Positions 1-8,363 of a stretch of 42,281 bases of DNA are shown here, one piece after another. This DNA is from Hyella patelloides LEGE 07179. Lineage in GTDB: Bacteria > Cyanobacteriota > Cyanobacteriia > Cyanobacteriales > Xenococcaceae. The stretch is taken from NCBI RefSeq assembly GCF_900659865.1, contig NZ_LR213791.1, forward strand, positions 1 through 42,281, in the 5' to 3' direction. The position numbers and the translations under genes were made by a program. Position 1 is the stretch's first letter. Every line of letters starts with the position of its first letter. The notes beneath the pieces are model-generated. The model was not told the DNA's origin. It saw only the letters and a list, made by a program, of their open reading frames with translations, and made no database searches.

Positions 1-404
1 AGAACCCCAAGAGCCACAACTATAGTGAAGGATTGCTCAAGACAGAATTGGTCAGAAATAAAATTGATCTGTTGAAACTCATGATCTGGATAATTGAGTC
101 GTGCTAAATCCAGAAACTCCCCAACTAAATCGAGTCCCAGATAGCGTTCCATTTTGGTTTCAAAATAGCTATTTTTGAGAAAAGATAATAGCTCTGCTTT
201 GCCACATCCAACATCTAAAATTGAAACTGCTCCGTTTAGAGAAACATCTTCAAACAGAAGAGAGTGAAACCTCAAGTCTTTTTTCGGGGTTCGCTCACCG
301 AGACTCTTAGCAGAATTTAGTCCGTCTTCTGCGATTTTTTTTTGATATCTCGAAGCGATCGTTAACCCATCTTGTAACCACGCTTTAATCAAGTTAGATT
401 TCAT
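1..404 (-). CDS. Class I SAM-dependent methyltransferase, 3' end cut by window edge
   Basis: Reading the minus strand from an ATG at 404 gives 134 open codons to the window edge, so the C-terminus is missing. Around residue 62 is the glycine-rich SAM-binding motif I (ILDVGCGKAELLSFL), followed by YLGLDLVGEF, whose acidic residue should bind the ribose (motif II). The line FTIVVALGVL near the edge fits motif IV. This is the Rossmann-fold Methyltransf_11/25 type. The substrate cannot be told from the N-terminal half. It is divergent from the DUF2288 gene with about 140 bases between them. Confidence 0.8.
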   Translation of the reverse strand, partial: MKSNLIKAWLQDGLTIASRYQKKIAEDGLNSAKSLGERTPKKDLRFHSLLFEDVSLNGAVSILDVGCGKAELLSFLKNSYFETKMERYLGLDLVGEFLDLARLNYPDHEFQQINFISDQFCLEQSFTIVVALGV

Positions 405-544
405 TTTGATATAGCTATTCTTTAGTCAAGGGATACTGTTTTGGTATCCTCCATCTACCCAAATTTTAATCAAACTATTTGACTCCATTGCTAAGAAGTT
501 CGTTTCATTTTAAGATTGGCAGCATCTTTAAAATTTTTAACATA

Positions 545-835
545 ATGTCTGATATCAAAAAAAAATTACAGGAAGATATTGCTAGTATTAGTTGGCAAGA
601 GATTTTACCCCACGCTAAAAGAGATGCGGTAGTAGTAATTAATGAGCAATTGGATTTATTGGAAGTTGCAGAAGCGATCGCTTTAGACGAGACTTCTCTT
701 GTCAGTAACTGGATCGCTGAAAAATTAATTGCTAAACCTTCTAATGCACAACTGACAGAGTGGAATAGTAATCCTCAAGCAGAATTCACCGCAGCGATTG
801 TGCAACCATTTGTTATTATTCAACCTATTAATTAA
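545..835 (+). CDS. DUF2288 domain-containing protein
   Basis: A 96-residue soluble protein beginning MSDIKKKLQEDIASISW. The pattern WQEILPHAKRDAVVVI, then LDLLEVAEAIALDE, then NWIAEKLIAKPS and a C-terminal FTAAIVQPFVIIQP matches the small DUF2288 family of cyanobacteria and proteobacteria, whose function is unknown. An in-frame ATG at 479 would add 22 basic/hydrophobic residues that are not part of the family, so I chose the ATG at 545. It stands alone between a divergent methyltransferase and the permease operon. Confidence 0.8.
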   Translation: MSDIKKKLQEDIASISWQEILPHAKRDAVVVINEQLDLLEVAEAIALDETSLVSNWIAEKLIAKPSNAQLTEWNSNPQAEFTAAIVQPFVIIQPIN

Positions 836-1075
836 AACTTTTAAAACTTTGATAAAGAAAAGATAGAAAACTTCATCAACACAAATTGATAAGGTATATT
901 AAGCTCATTGTCTTAGCAATCTAATTAAGTATCTTAATCCAGCTATGGATAGATGCCAAACGCTCTATTGAGTGTAACAACTAATTACTATTTGCCTTTA
1001 AAAAATTAACTTACCTCAAGCTTTAACTATCTGTGGTTAAAATCTCACAATAGAGATCGCCTTAAGCTACTGAAT

Positions 1076-2107
1076 ATGAGTCAATTACACAATGCCTTCA
1101 CTTTATTCATCAGTTTACTGGTAGAGGCTATTCCCTTTTTACTATTGGGAGTATTGCTTTCTAGCTCTCTATTACTGTTGGTTGATGAAAGAAAGTTAAT
1201 TACTAAGTTACCAAAAAATCCTTTATTAGGTGCGATCGCGGGTAGTTGTATTGGCTTTTTGTTTCCTGTGTGTGAATGTGGTAACGTCCCTGTAGCTCGT
1301 AGATTGTTGTTAAAAGGGGTTTCGCCTGCTGTTGCCGTAGCTTTTTTATTGGCAGCACCGACGATCAATCCTGTGGTAATTTGGTCTACTTGGGTTGCTT
1401 TTGGTGGACAACCTCAAATTGTGTTTTTAAGAATAGTTTTTTCTTTAATTATTGCGATTGCTATTGGTTGTTTATTTAGCGTACAAAAAGATGTCAAGGG
1501 TTTATTACAACCAAGGTTGATTAAAAGACTTAATTTTTTAGAAAATCAACAACAAAATTTACAATCATCTCCTCAAGAAAAAGTAGAAGTTCCTGCTCTA
1601 TTACAATCGGGGAGTTTTTTATTGGGAGAGTCGGCACAGCCTTTAGTAATGAATGAAGCTTTGTTAGTTGAAAAGCCTCAGTTACAGTCAAGAAAAGTAT
1701 CAAAACAAAAGTGGCAACAGTTTATTGATAATGTGCTGCAAGAGCTACAAGAATTGGGAGGAATGTTAGTACTTGGTAGTGCGATCGCAGCTACGATTCA
1801 AGTTTTTGTTCCCAGAGAAGTAGTTTTTAGTTTAGGACAAGATAACATTACTTCGATTTTGGCGATGATGTTACTGGCTGCAATTGTTTCTATTTGTTCG
1901 ACGGTTGATTCTTTTTTTGCGTTATCTTTTGTTTCTACTTTTACGAGCGGTTCGATTTTAGCCTTTTTGGTTTTTGGCCCTACTATTGATATTAAAGCTT
2001 TGGGTTTAATGCTTTCTATATTCAAGCCGAAAATAATTATTTATCTATTTGCCATTATTGCTCAACTGGTCTTTTTAATGACCTTTGTTTATAGTTATTT
2101 CTTTTAG
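1076..2107 (+). CDS. DUF318/YraQ (ArsP-like) family permease
   Basis: A 343-residue integral membrane protein with about eight hydrophobic segments in two halves separated by a soluble loop (about residues 140-215). The first half has the family signature: cysteine pair C66-E-C68-G69, then GVSPAVAVAFLLAAPTINP (APTINP at 94-99). The second half repeats the idea with a short CSTVDSFFAL segment. The superfamily includes ArsP, an efflux permease for trivalent organoarsenicals, and Bacillus YcgR. The substrate here is unknown, and the cysteine pair suggests a thiophilic metal or metalloid. The TIGR03943 gene begins 8 bases after the stop, so the two are almost certainly co-transcribed and work together. 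Confidence 0.85.
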   Translation: MSQLHNAFTLFISLLVEAIPFLLLGVLLSSSLLLLVDERKLITKLPKNPLLGAIAGSCIGFLFPVCECGNVPVARRLLLKGVSPAVAVAFLLAAPTINPVVIWSTWVAFGGQPQIVFLRIVFSLIIAIAIGCLFSVQKDVKGLLQPRLIKRLNFLENQQQNLQSSPQEKVEVPALLQSGSFLLGESAQPLVMNEALLVEKPQLQSRKVSKQKWQQFIDNVLQELQELGGMLVLGSAIAATIQVFVPREVVFSLGQDNITSILAMMLLAAIVSICSTVDSFFALSFVSTFTSGSILAFLVFGPTIDIKALGLMLSIFKPKIIIYLFAIIAQLVFLMTFVYSYFF

Positions 2108-2115
2108 ATTATTCT

Positions 2116-2919
2116 ATGAGTAACCTTTCTTCTTCTGTTAAGAAAAGCGGTAATTATCGTTTGACTCAGTTACTAAGTGTTTTAGCTGTTTTAGCTTGGG
2201 GAATTCTTTTATTAAAATATGCTATCACTGGACAATATCAACTGTTGATTCACCCCAACTATTTTTACTTGATGCTTTTTACCAGCATTTTGTTATTAAT
2301 TATTGGGATTATGAAAACACGAAAGTTATTAAAGACATCGATTAGTGTTGTAGATGATGAACAACATTTAACAATCTTTCCTCCTGGTATTGGGAGTAGC
2401 TTACTTTTGTTATCCGCGATCGCTGGTTTAATTATTCCTCCCACTGTTTTAGCTTCTCAAACCGCACTACAAAGGGGAGTTACCGAAACTCTTCCTTTAA
2501 CCAGCTATCAACCCCAAGCCTTTGTTACCCAAACCCGACCAGAAGAGCGATCGCTTATTGAATGGATACGTACCCTCAACGCCTATCCCGAACCCGATGC
2601 TTATAAAGGGCAACCAGCAAAAATTACAGGTTTTGTGATTCATGTACCCGAACTTCCAGAAAATTACCTATTATTATCCCGTTTTATCCTCACCTGCTGT
2701 GCCGTAGATGCTTATCCTGTGTTTATCCCTGTCGAACTATCCACAAATCGTCAACAATACCCCCCCGATACTTGGTTAGAAATTGAAGGTGCAATGACAA
2801 CCCATACTCTCAAAATACGCGATCGTTCCGATACTCCTAAAGAAAAACGCCGACTGGTATTAAAAGCCAACAACATCAAACAAATTCCTACTCCTTCTAA
2901 TCCTTACAGTTATCAGTGA
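2116..2919 (+). CDS. TIGR03943 family protein, partner of the permease
   Basis: A 267-residue protein with hydrophobic segments at about 20-36, 48-66 and 93-113, then a mostly hydrophilic C-terminal domain (115-267). The C-terminal domain holds the conserved SRFILTCCAVDAYPV segment (C194, C195, D198) and GQPAKITGFV, typical of TIGR03943 (Bacillus YcgQ type). In many bacteria this gene sits directly after a DUF318 permease, as here. The proposed role, a permease subunit or associated metal-binding component, comes from that pairing and has not been proven for the family. The cysteine pair is a likely metal ligand. Confidence 0.82.
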   Translation: MSNLSSSVKKSGNYRLTQLLSVLAVLAWGILLLKYAITGQYQLLIHPNYFYLMLFTSILLLIIGIMKTRKLLKTSISVVDDEQHLTIFPPGIGSSLLLLSAIAGLIIPPTVLASQTALQRGVTETLPLTSYQPQAFVTQTRPEERSLIEWIRTLNAYPEPDAYKGQPAKITGFVIHVPELPENYLLLSRFILTCCAVDAYPVFIPVELSTNRQQYPPDTWLEIEGAMTTHTLKIRDRSDTPKEKRRLVLKANNIKQIPTPSNPYSYQ

Positions 2920-2982
2920 ACAGTCATCAGTTATTGGACAATCAATATTTGTATTCTGTTCTCATTCCTCACTCGCTACTTA

Positions 2983-3040
2983 TCTACTTAAAAACTTCCT
3001 GATTCCTGATTCCTCATTCCTTAAAAAACTTCCTCATCCT
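2983..3040. repeat. Short degenerate tandem repeat (TGATTCC-like)
   Basis: The spacer between the TIGR03943 gene and the propeller gene contains repeated TTCCTGA/TTCCTCA heptamers (CTGATTCCTGATTCCTCATTCC and variants). This is the low-complexity heptanucleotide repeat type common in cyanobacterial spacers. There is no sign of a promoter or terminator in it. Confidence 0.45.
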
Positions 3041-3047
3041 TCAAATA

Positions 3048-4541
3048 ATGCAGACAATAGATAAAATTGCCGTTATAACTATTATTGTTTTAAGCTTTAC
3101 CATTAGTATCTTGGTTTGGGGGACAAATGCTTGTGGTACAGAATGTTTATTTCATGTCAAACCCCAAGTAACTAATTTTAGCTGGCAAAACAAAGCCATT
3201 GGTCGAGAGGATCGGGCTTTTTTACTTTATTTCAACCGCCCTATCGATCGCGATAGCATAGAAAATAATTTAGTTATAGAACCCCCTTTAGAAGGCAAAA
3301 TAAGCTGGTCTGGGAATAAGTTAGCCTACACGTTGGATGCTCCCGCACCTTATGGAGAAAAATATCGTCTTTTTTTAGAAGCGGGAAACCAGCAATTTGC
3401 AGGAGGAGAAGCAGCAGGAGAGGCGATTAAACCATTTTTCGGACAATTTAAGACTCGCGATCGCGCTTTTGCCTACATTGGAAGCGAAGGAAACAACCAA
3501 GGTAGATTAATTCTTTATAACTGGACAAAGCAAGAAAAAACAGTTTTAACCCCTGACAATCTCGTAGTTTTTGATTTTGAACCCTATCCCCAAGGCGATC
3601 GTATTTTATTTTCTGCGGTGGCAAAAAAACAGCAGCAAGACATTAGTCAACTAAAGCTTTACAGTGTGACTACTGGAGTTAATGATAATTCTTCGCCAGC
3701 ATTTAACCCCGAAATTCAATTAGTTTTAGACAGCAAAAAGTATCAAAACAATAAATTTGATTTGTCCCAAGATGGCAAAACTATTGTTGTGCAACGCATT
3801 AATCAGAATAATGCTAATGATTTTGGCTTGTGGAAAATTACCGAAGATCTAGTACCCCAACCCTTAGAGACAGAAGCAGTAGGCGACTTTTTACTCACTC
3901 CAGACAGTCAAACCTTAGCAGTAGCACAAGGAGAAGGGATTGCTTTGTTACCCCTAAATCCTGATGCTGTACCACTAGACTTTTTACCCCAGTTTGGTCG
4001 TGTTGTGACCTTCTCGACTGACGGAATGGCTGCTGCGATGGTTAATTACAACACAGAGAATGCCGACTTACGCTATACCAAATCTCTCTATTATGTTAAC
4101 AACCAAGGAGTTCAAAAAGAGTTACTTAACTTAGAGGGTTCGATTATCGACTGTCAATTTAATCCCACCGCTACCCATCTTTACTGTTTACTAACAGAAT
4201 TAAAATTTTCCAATAATCTTACCTTAGGACAAGCTGACGCAGAATACCGAGAACAGCCTTACCTTGCAGAAATAAACCTCAAAACAGGTAAAACTATTCC
4301 TTTACTAGCTCTACCTGAATATCATGACAGTGAGCTTAGTGTTGCTCCCGACGGCTTAGGAGTCCTATTCGATCAAGTACTGACTACAAATACCCCTGTT
4401 ACAGAAGCAAATCCCTCTGATAGTTCTTCAACCATCATTAAAAGTCGTTTGTGGCTACTTCTTCCCCCCACTAATGAATCAGAAGTTCATCAAGTAGAAC
4501 AACTACCCCTGATCGGCTTTCATCCCCAGTGGTTACCGTGA
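3048..4541 (+). CDS. Exported protein with Ig-like domain and beta-propeller-like repeats
   Basis: A 497-residue protein. Residues about 7-27 (IAVITIIVLSFTISILVWG) form a signal anchor or signal peptide. Residues about 40-120 resemble an SbsA-type Ig-like domain (FLLYFNRPIDRDSIENNL ... GEKYRLFLEAG). The remainder is a series of short strands with recurrent motifs such as LTPDSQTLAVAQ, FSTDGMAAAMV and VAPDGLGVLFDQ, which fit a TolB/WD40-like propeller. It lies 128 bases after the TIGR03943 gene in the same direction and may be part of that operon. It ends only 9 bases before the convergent citrate synthase gene. The specific function is unknown. Confidence 0.7.
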   Translation: MQTIDKIAVITIIVLSFTISILVWGTNACGTECLFHVKPQVTNFSWQNKAIGREDRAFLLYFNRPIDRDSIENNLVIEPPLEGKISWSGNKLAYTLDAPAPYGEKYRLFLEAGNQQFAGGEAAGEAIKPFFGQFKTRDRAFAYIGSEGNNQGRLILYNWTKQEKTVLTPDNLVVFDFEPYPQGDRILFSAVAKKQQQDISQLKLYSVTTGVNDNSSPAFNPEIQLVLDSKKYQNNKFDLSQDGKTIVVQRINQNNANDFGLWKITEDLVPQPLETEAVGDFLLTPDSQTLAVAQGEGIALLPLNPDAVPLDFLPQFGRVVTFSTDGMAAAMVNYNTENADLRYTKSLYYVNNQGVQKELLNLEGSIIDCQFNPTATHLYCLLTELKFSNNLTLGQADAEYREQPYLAEINLKTGKTIPLLALPEYHDSELSVAPDGLGVLFDQVLTTNTPVTEANPSDSSSTIIKSRLWLLLPPTNESEVHQVEQLPLIGFHPQWLP

Positions 4542-4550
4542 GGAACAAAG

Positions 4551-5708
4551 TTACCTTTCTTTCATCGGAATGTAGGGTACTTTGTGCTTTCCTGTATAGA
4601 TTTGAGTAGGACGGAAAATACGATTAACAGCTAATTGTTCCTTCCAGTGAGCGAGCCATCCCGCAACACGGGCGATCGCAAAAATCGGGGTAAATAAATC
4701 ACTGGGAATACCTAATTTGTTGTAAACTAATCCAGAGTAAAAATCCACATTAGGATAAATTCCTTTCGCTCCTAATTTTCCTTCGATTACCTTTTCTAGC
4801 TCTAAAGCAATTTCGTAATAAGTATCGTATCCTGTCTCTTCAAATAGTTGCTCTGCTAAACTTTGCAAAATACTAGCTCTAGGATCTTTTACTTTATAGA
4901 CTCTGTGTCCAAAACCCATAATTTTTTGCTTATTAGCAATTTTTGCTTCCACATAGGGTAAAACATTCTCCACTGAGCCAATTTCCTCTAGCATTAAGAG
5001 TACTTCTTCGTTGGCTCCTCCATGAAGAGGCCCTGCTAAAGTACCGACAGCAGAAGCAATTACGCCATAGGGATCGGTTAGGGTTGAAGCTGTTACCATC
5101 GCGGAAAATGTCGAAGCATTGATGGTGTGTTCTGCATGAAGAGTTAAACAAACATCAAAAACTTTTGCAGCTATGGGGTGAGGCTTGCGCTCGGTTAGCA
5201 TATAGAGAAAGTTGGTAGCATAGTCCAAATCATCATTGGGCTGAATAGCATCATTTCCTCTCCGCATCTGGTGAAAAGCTGCTACCATGGTCGGAATTTT
5301 GGCTAACAAACGCACTACTGCTTTTCTGATATATTCTGGATTATCTAGAGCGCGACGAGAATAGAACAGTCCTAAAGCTGCTGCGGAAGTTTGCAGTGCA
5401 TCCATTGGATGACCAGTTTCAGGAAAACACTTCATCATATCTCGAATGCGATACTTAATACGACGGTGATACAAGATATCTGTCTGAAATTGTTTGAGTT
5501 CTGCTTTATTAGGCAGTTTTCCCCAAATCAACAAATATGCCGTTTCCACAAAACTACTTTGAGCTGCTAATTCCTCAATTCTGATTCCGCGATATTCTAA
5601 AACACCGTTAATTCCGTCTACACAAGAAATACTAGATTGAGTGGCTGGAATATTTTCTAAACCTGGTTGATATTCACAAAATGTAGATATAGTTGTAGTA
5701 GATGTCAT
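4551..5708 (-). CDS. gltA: Citrate synthase
   Basis: A 385-residue cytosolic enzyme that condenses acetyl-CoA and oxaloacetate to citrate, the entry to the (branched) cyanobacterial TCA pathway and so to 2-oxoglutarate for nitrogen assimilation. All active-site blocks are visible: LHAEHTINAST (first His), GPLHGGANEEV (second His), GFGHRVYKVKDPRA (oxaloacetate-binding His/Arg and catalytic Asp) and the N-terminal GVLEYRGIRIEELA. The length matches the short bacterial type. The start ATG at 5708 gives the normal N-terminus. The upstream leader contains a cluster of hairpins (5806-5927). Confidence 0.97.
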   Translation of the reverse strand: MTSTTTISTFCEYQPGLENIPATQSSISCVDGINGVLEYRGIRIEELAAQSSFVETAYLLIWGKLPNKAELKQFQTDILYHRRIKYRIRDMMKCFPETGHPMDALQTSAAALGLFYSRRALDNPEYIRKAVVRLLAKIPTMVAAFHQMRRGNDAIQPNDDLDYATNFLYMLTERKPHPIAAKVFDVCLTLHAEHTINASTFSAMVTASTLTDPYGVIASAVGTLAGPLHGGANEEVLLMLEEIGSVENVLPYVEAKIANKQKIMGFGHRVYKVKDPRASILQSLAEQLFEETGYDTYYEIALELEKVIEGKLGAKGIYPNVDFYSGLVYNKLGIPSDLFTPIFAIARVAGWLAHWKEQLAVNRIFRPTQIYTGKHKVPYIPMKER

Positions 5709-6073
5709 ATTAATCTTTAATTTTTCCTATAAAGTATTGTTTTAGGAAGATAGTCATAAACCACCAATGTAACCTAAGTAGTACTATCAGTATCATAAAT
5801 AAACCGCATCCAGCTTGAAACCCATAGTTTTTCTAAATAGTGGTGAGAACCTGTGGATGCTCCATCCGCCAAGGAAGGCTGACCAAAACCGTTCGAGGTT
5901 TTAAGAGTATAGGTGCTTATTGCCTATGACCTCCGTCAAAATTCGATTTTTCTAACTGGACAAGGTTTATTTTATGTTCTTAAGAATACAATTATTGTGG
6001 CTTATTCTACTTTTTCAGTATTAATACGTAGAATAAACTGCATTATGAGTTGTTTTTTGTTTGTTGCTAGTTG
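5709..6073. other. Noncoding spacer upstream of gltA
   Basis: No convincing ORF. The middle third holds five short perfect or near-perfect stems (see the ncRNA candidate). The rest is AT-rich. The right end has a degenerate TTGCTAGTTGCTAA-type run just after the DUF4335 stop. Confidence 0.6.
5801..5930 (+). ncRNA. Candidate structured RNA or mobile-element end (multi-hairpin)
   Basis: Stems seen: 5806-5812 with 5854-5860 (GCATCCA/TGGATGC); nested GGT-GAGA-ACC at 5842-5851, a GNRA-type loop on this strand; 5855-5859 with 5863-5867 (GGATG/CATCC), which competes with the first stem; 5868-5870 with 5877-5879; AAAACC-GTTCGA-GGTTTT at 5885-5902; ATAGG/CCTAT at 5909-5927. I do not recognise a known family. 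The tetraloop-like loops favour the plus strand. On the minus strand it would lie in the gltA leader, about 100-220 bases before the ATG. It could also be the relic end of an IS200/IS605-type element. Confidence 0.3.
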
Positions 6074-6781
6074 CTAATTTTCATCTCCTGCTTCCTCTGC
6101 TTCCTCTATTGGTTCAGAACTATTTGTATCTTCAGAAGGTATAGGTGTGGTAGGAACGGGTGCTGTAGGAACAGATTCTAAAGCGGGTTCTGGCTCGCGT
6201 ACTTCTGGAATGGGTAAAACAAAGAAAAGTCCTGCTGCGATCGCTAAACTAATTGTACCTGTTATTAGAGGAATTACTCTTTGAGCCATTGGCTCATCTG
6301 GCTGACGAAAATGCTTAGTAACTAACTTTAATTCTGAAGAGACATCGGGTAAAGCTTTAGTATCTGCGTAAAATTGGTCGATAACTTCTACTAAATCAAA
6401 CAATTCCAAAGTTTTAAGCACTATTTCCTGCTTAGATTGTCCTTCTTTGGGGTCAGGCTCTAAAGTAAGATTATGTACTCCTGGCTTATCTGTGGGCAAA
6501 ACTTGTATCTTGGGGTACTTTTTTGGATTATCTTGAGAATGAGACAAACCGCTTAAAAATTCTTGAGCATAACTACTAACCGCACTAGCTAGGTTTTCGA
6601 GAAAAGCCCGTCCTCCACTCAGACGCTGATTGGAAGTAGCAAAATAACATTCTGCACTGGTCAAAATGGAAATAGAAGATTCCTGAGCTTGAGAACTATC
6701 TTCTACGAACTCTGAATTTTCATCAAAGCCATCTAAAACTAAAGTGCAGTGGGGTTTGGTATATTGTTTTCTAGTATTCAT
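6074..6781 (-). CDS. DUF4335 domain-containing protein
   Basis: A 235-residue cyanobacterial protein. The N-terminal half starts RKQYTKPHCTLVLDGF (the family's RxYxxPxCxL opening) and contains LTSAECYFATSNQRLSGG. A single transmembrane segment lies at about 172-189 (LITGTISLAIAAGLFFVL), followed by a Pro/Glu-rich tail ending in acidic residues. DUF4335 has no known function. It lies 190 bases downstream of DUF3038 on the same strand, and the two are commonly neighbours in cyanobacterial genomes, which supports both calls. Confidence 0.82.
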   Translation of the reverse strand: MNTRKQYTKPHCTLVLDGFDENSEFVEDSSQAQESSISILTSAECYFATSNQRLSGGRAFLENLASAVSSYAQEFLSGLSHSQDNPKKYPKIQVLPTDKPGVHNLTLEPDPKEGQSKQEIVLKTLELFDLVEVIDQFYADTKALPDVSSELKLVTKHFRQPDEPMAQRVIPLITGTISLAIAAGLFFVLPIPEVREPEPALESVPTAPVPTTPIPSEDTNSSEPIEEAEEAGDEN

Positions 6782-6800
6782 CTCTCTTCACGTATTTCAA

Positions 6801-6905
6801 TACAGTCGGTGGTTGGTGGTTAGTGTTTAGTTGGTGGTTGGTGGTTGCTCGTTGTTACTTAATTACTTACTTGTTACTTACTTATTACTTATTACCTTTT
6901 ACTTT
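6801..6905. repeat. Heptanucleotide-type low-complexity repeats (GGTGGTT and TTACTTA)
   Basis: The spacer between the DUF3038 and DUF4335 genes is made of degenerate 7-base units: GGTGGTT/GGTTGGT copies first, then TTACTTA copies. This is the short tandemly repeated repetitive sequence class typical of filamentous and pleurocapsalean cyanobacteria. It contains no ORF. Confidence 0.6.
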
Positions 6906-6971
6906 CCCATCTCCCTTGTCTTCCCTTGCTAACATTACGCTTCCTCATTCGGAGTTCCTCGTTCTTTAACT

Positions 6972-7598
6972 TTAGATTTCTCCATCAAAAAGACTAAACC
7001 AAATTCTTTCTAAGCCTTTAGTTCCCGTACAGAAAAGTAGTTTGCGTAGTAAAGACAAAGCTAATTCGTTCAGTTCAGACTGGGATTGTAAATACGAAGC
7101 CACTTTAGTTCTGCGAGAATTCATTCGACTGCGGAAGTGAGCGCGGAAACGTTCCAAATACTCAGAAAGGCGAAAATGATTTTCCATTGGTAGCTGCTTC
7201 TCTCGCATTTGCTGTTCTGCATCTATCAAATGTCTTGTTAAAGGTTCTAAATCTTTAGCACGAAAAGCAGCAAGAATCACTAAGGTTTTGGCTTCTTTCA
7301 AGCTTAAGATATTTCTTGTATAAGAACGTCTCCAAGGATTACTACAGCGTAAACGCCATAAAGCAACTCTGCTAGGGATAATATTGGTTAATTCTAGCTG
7401 CTTGACTGTCGCTAGCATTCTTTCTGATGCACCCAATTCCAAAGCTTCTACTGCTAATAAAAGTAAATCTATTTGTTGTTGAATATGAGGGGAACATCCC
7501 TTTCCAGAAAGATCTATATTTGGCAGACGGTCTAAAATTATAGGGTTATTTTGAGTGGATGGAGAAGAATCTGACACTATGCTTATGGATTGACTCAT
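6972..7598 (-). CDS. DUF3038 domain-containing protein
   Basis: A 208-residue soluble, helix-rich, cyanobacteria-specific protein. Recognisable parts are LDRLPNIDLSGKGCSPHIQQQIDLLL... near the N-terminus, ALWRLRCSNPWRR, LVILAAFRAKDLEPLTRHLI and the C-terminal LALSLLRKLLFCTGTKGLERIWFSLFDGEI. Its function is unknown. It precedes the DUF4335 gene in the same orientation, likely one transcription unit, and diverges from apt with about 134 bases between. Confidence 0.85.
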   Translation of the reverse strand: MSQSISIVSDSSPSTQNNPIILDRLPNIDLSGKGCSPHIQQQIDLLLLAVEALELGASERMLATVKQLELTNIIPSRVALWRLRCSNPWRRSYTRNILSLKEAKTLVILAAFRAKDLEPLTRHLIDAEQQMREKQLPMENHFRLSEYLERFRAHFRSRMNSRRTKVASYLQSQSELNELALSLLRKLLFCTGTKGLERIWFSLFDGEI

Positions 7599-7732
7599 TC
7601 TAAAATTAAGTCTAGATTTTAATTATTTTTAGTTTTCTATAGAGAGACAATAATAACGTACTCTCTCTGCTGCCATGATGCCACAGGTATTTAGTTTAAT
7701 AGCAACCCCAATCAATAAATCGGTTTTTTTGT

Positions 7733-8251
7733 ATGAAACTTAAGTCTTTAGTCCGTGATATCCCTGATTTTCCTCAACCTGGAATTGTTTTTCGTGATAT
7801 CACTACCTTATTAAATAATCCTCAAGGATTGCGTCACACCATTGATACTTTAGCCGAACAATGCCAAAAACAGGATTTGGTTCCTGATTACATTGTAGGC
7901 ATGGAATCTCGTGGTTTTATTTTTGGTACTCCGTTGGCGTACAAGCTAAATGTGGGTTTTGTTCCTGTAAGGAAGCCTGGTAAGTTGCCTGGTGCAGTAC
8001 ATGCAGTAGAGTACGAGTTAGAGTACGGTACTGATACATTGGAAATTCATCAAGATGCTTTAGAAACTGGAGCAAAGGTTTTAATAGTTGACGATCTGAT
8101 TGCTACTGGGGGTACGGCTAAAGCAACGGCGGATTTATTAGCTAAAATTGGTTCCCAGTTATTGGGTTTTGCTTTTGTGATCGAATTAACAGGTTTAGCT
8201 GGTAGAAAAGTTTTACCTGATGTACCGATTATTAGCTTAATGGAGTATTAA
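7733..8251 (+). CDS. apt: Adenine phosphoribosyltransferase
   Basis: A 172-residue cytosolic purine-salvage enzyme that makes AMP and PPi from adenine and PRPP. The PRPP-binding motif [17 protein letters not shown] is at about 120-136. The adenine-pocket sequence [16 protein letters not shown] is near the N-terminus, and [17 protein letters not shown] with RKPGKLPG completes the family pattern. The length is standard. No clear ribosome-binding site precedes the ATG. A 38-base dispersed repeat begins 7 bases after the stop. Confidence 0.97.
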   Translation: MKLKSLVRDIPDFPQPGIVFRDITTLLNNPQGLRHTIDTLAEQCQKQDLVPDYIVGMESRGFIFGTPLAYKLNVGFVPVRKPGKLPGAVHAVEYELEYGTDTLEIHQDALETGAKVLIVDDLIATGGTAKATADLLAKIGSQLLGFAFVIELTGLAGRKVLPDVPIISLMEY

Positions 8252-8257
8252 ATTTTA

Positions 8258-8295
8258 TTCGTGGTTAGTCCCGTCAAGCGGGATAATATGGGTAG
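8258..8295 (+). repeat. 38-base dispersed repeat, copy 1
   Basis: This stretch matches 39403-39440 on the opposite strand at 35 of 38 positions. Its core is TTAGTCCCGTCAAGCGGG, containing a small hairpin (CCCG-TCAAG-CGGG), followed by ATAATATGG. Both copies lie just downstream of a gene (apt, and the CheY-like gene), so it could act as a 3'-end element or be a small nonautonomous repeat. Confidence 0.6.
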
Positions 8296-8363
8296 AAACG
8301 TTCCAGGTCACGTCCATAAAGTGCTTGGTTGCTGGTTGCTAGCTATTACCTCTTTACTTGCTA

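Noticed and set aside
5859-5930. Plus-strand frame that could be the C-terminal tail of a TnpB-like protein
   Set aside because: No upstream coding sequence in this or another frame. The stem-loop structure explains the segment better.
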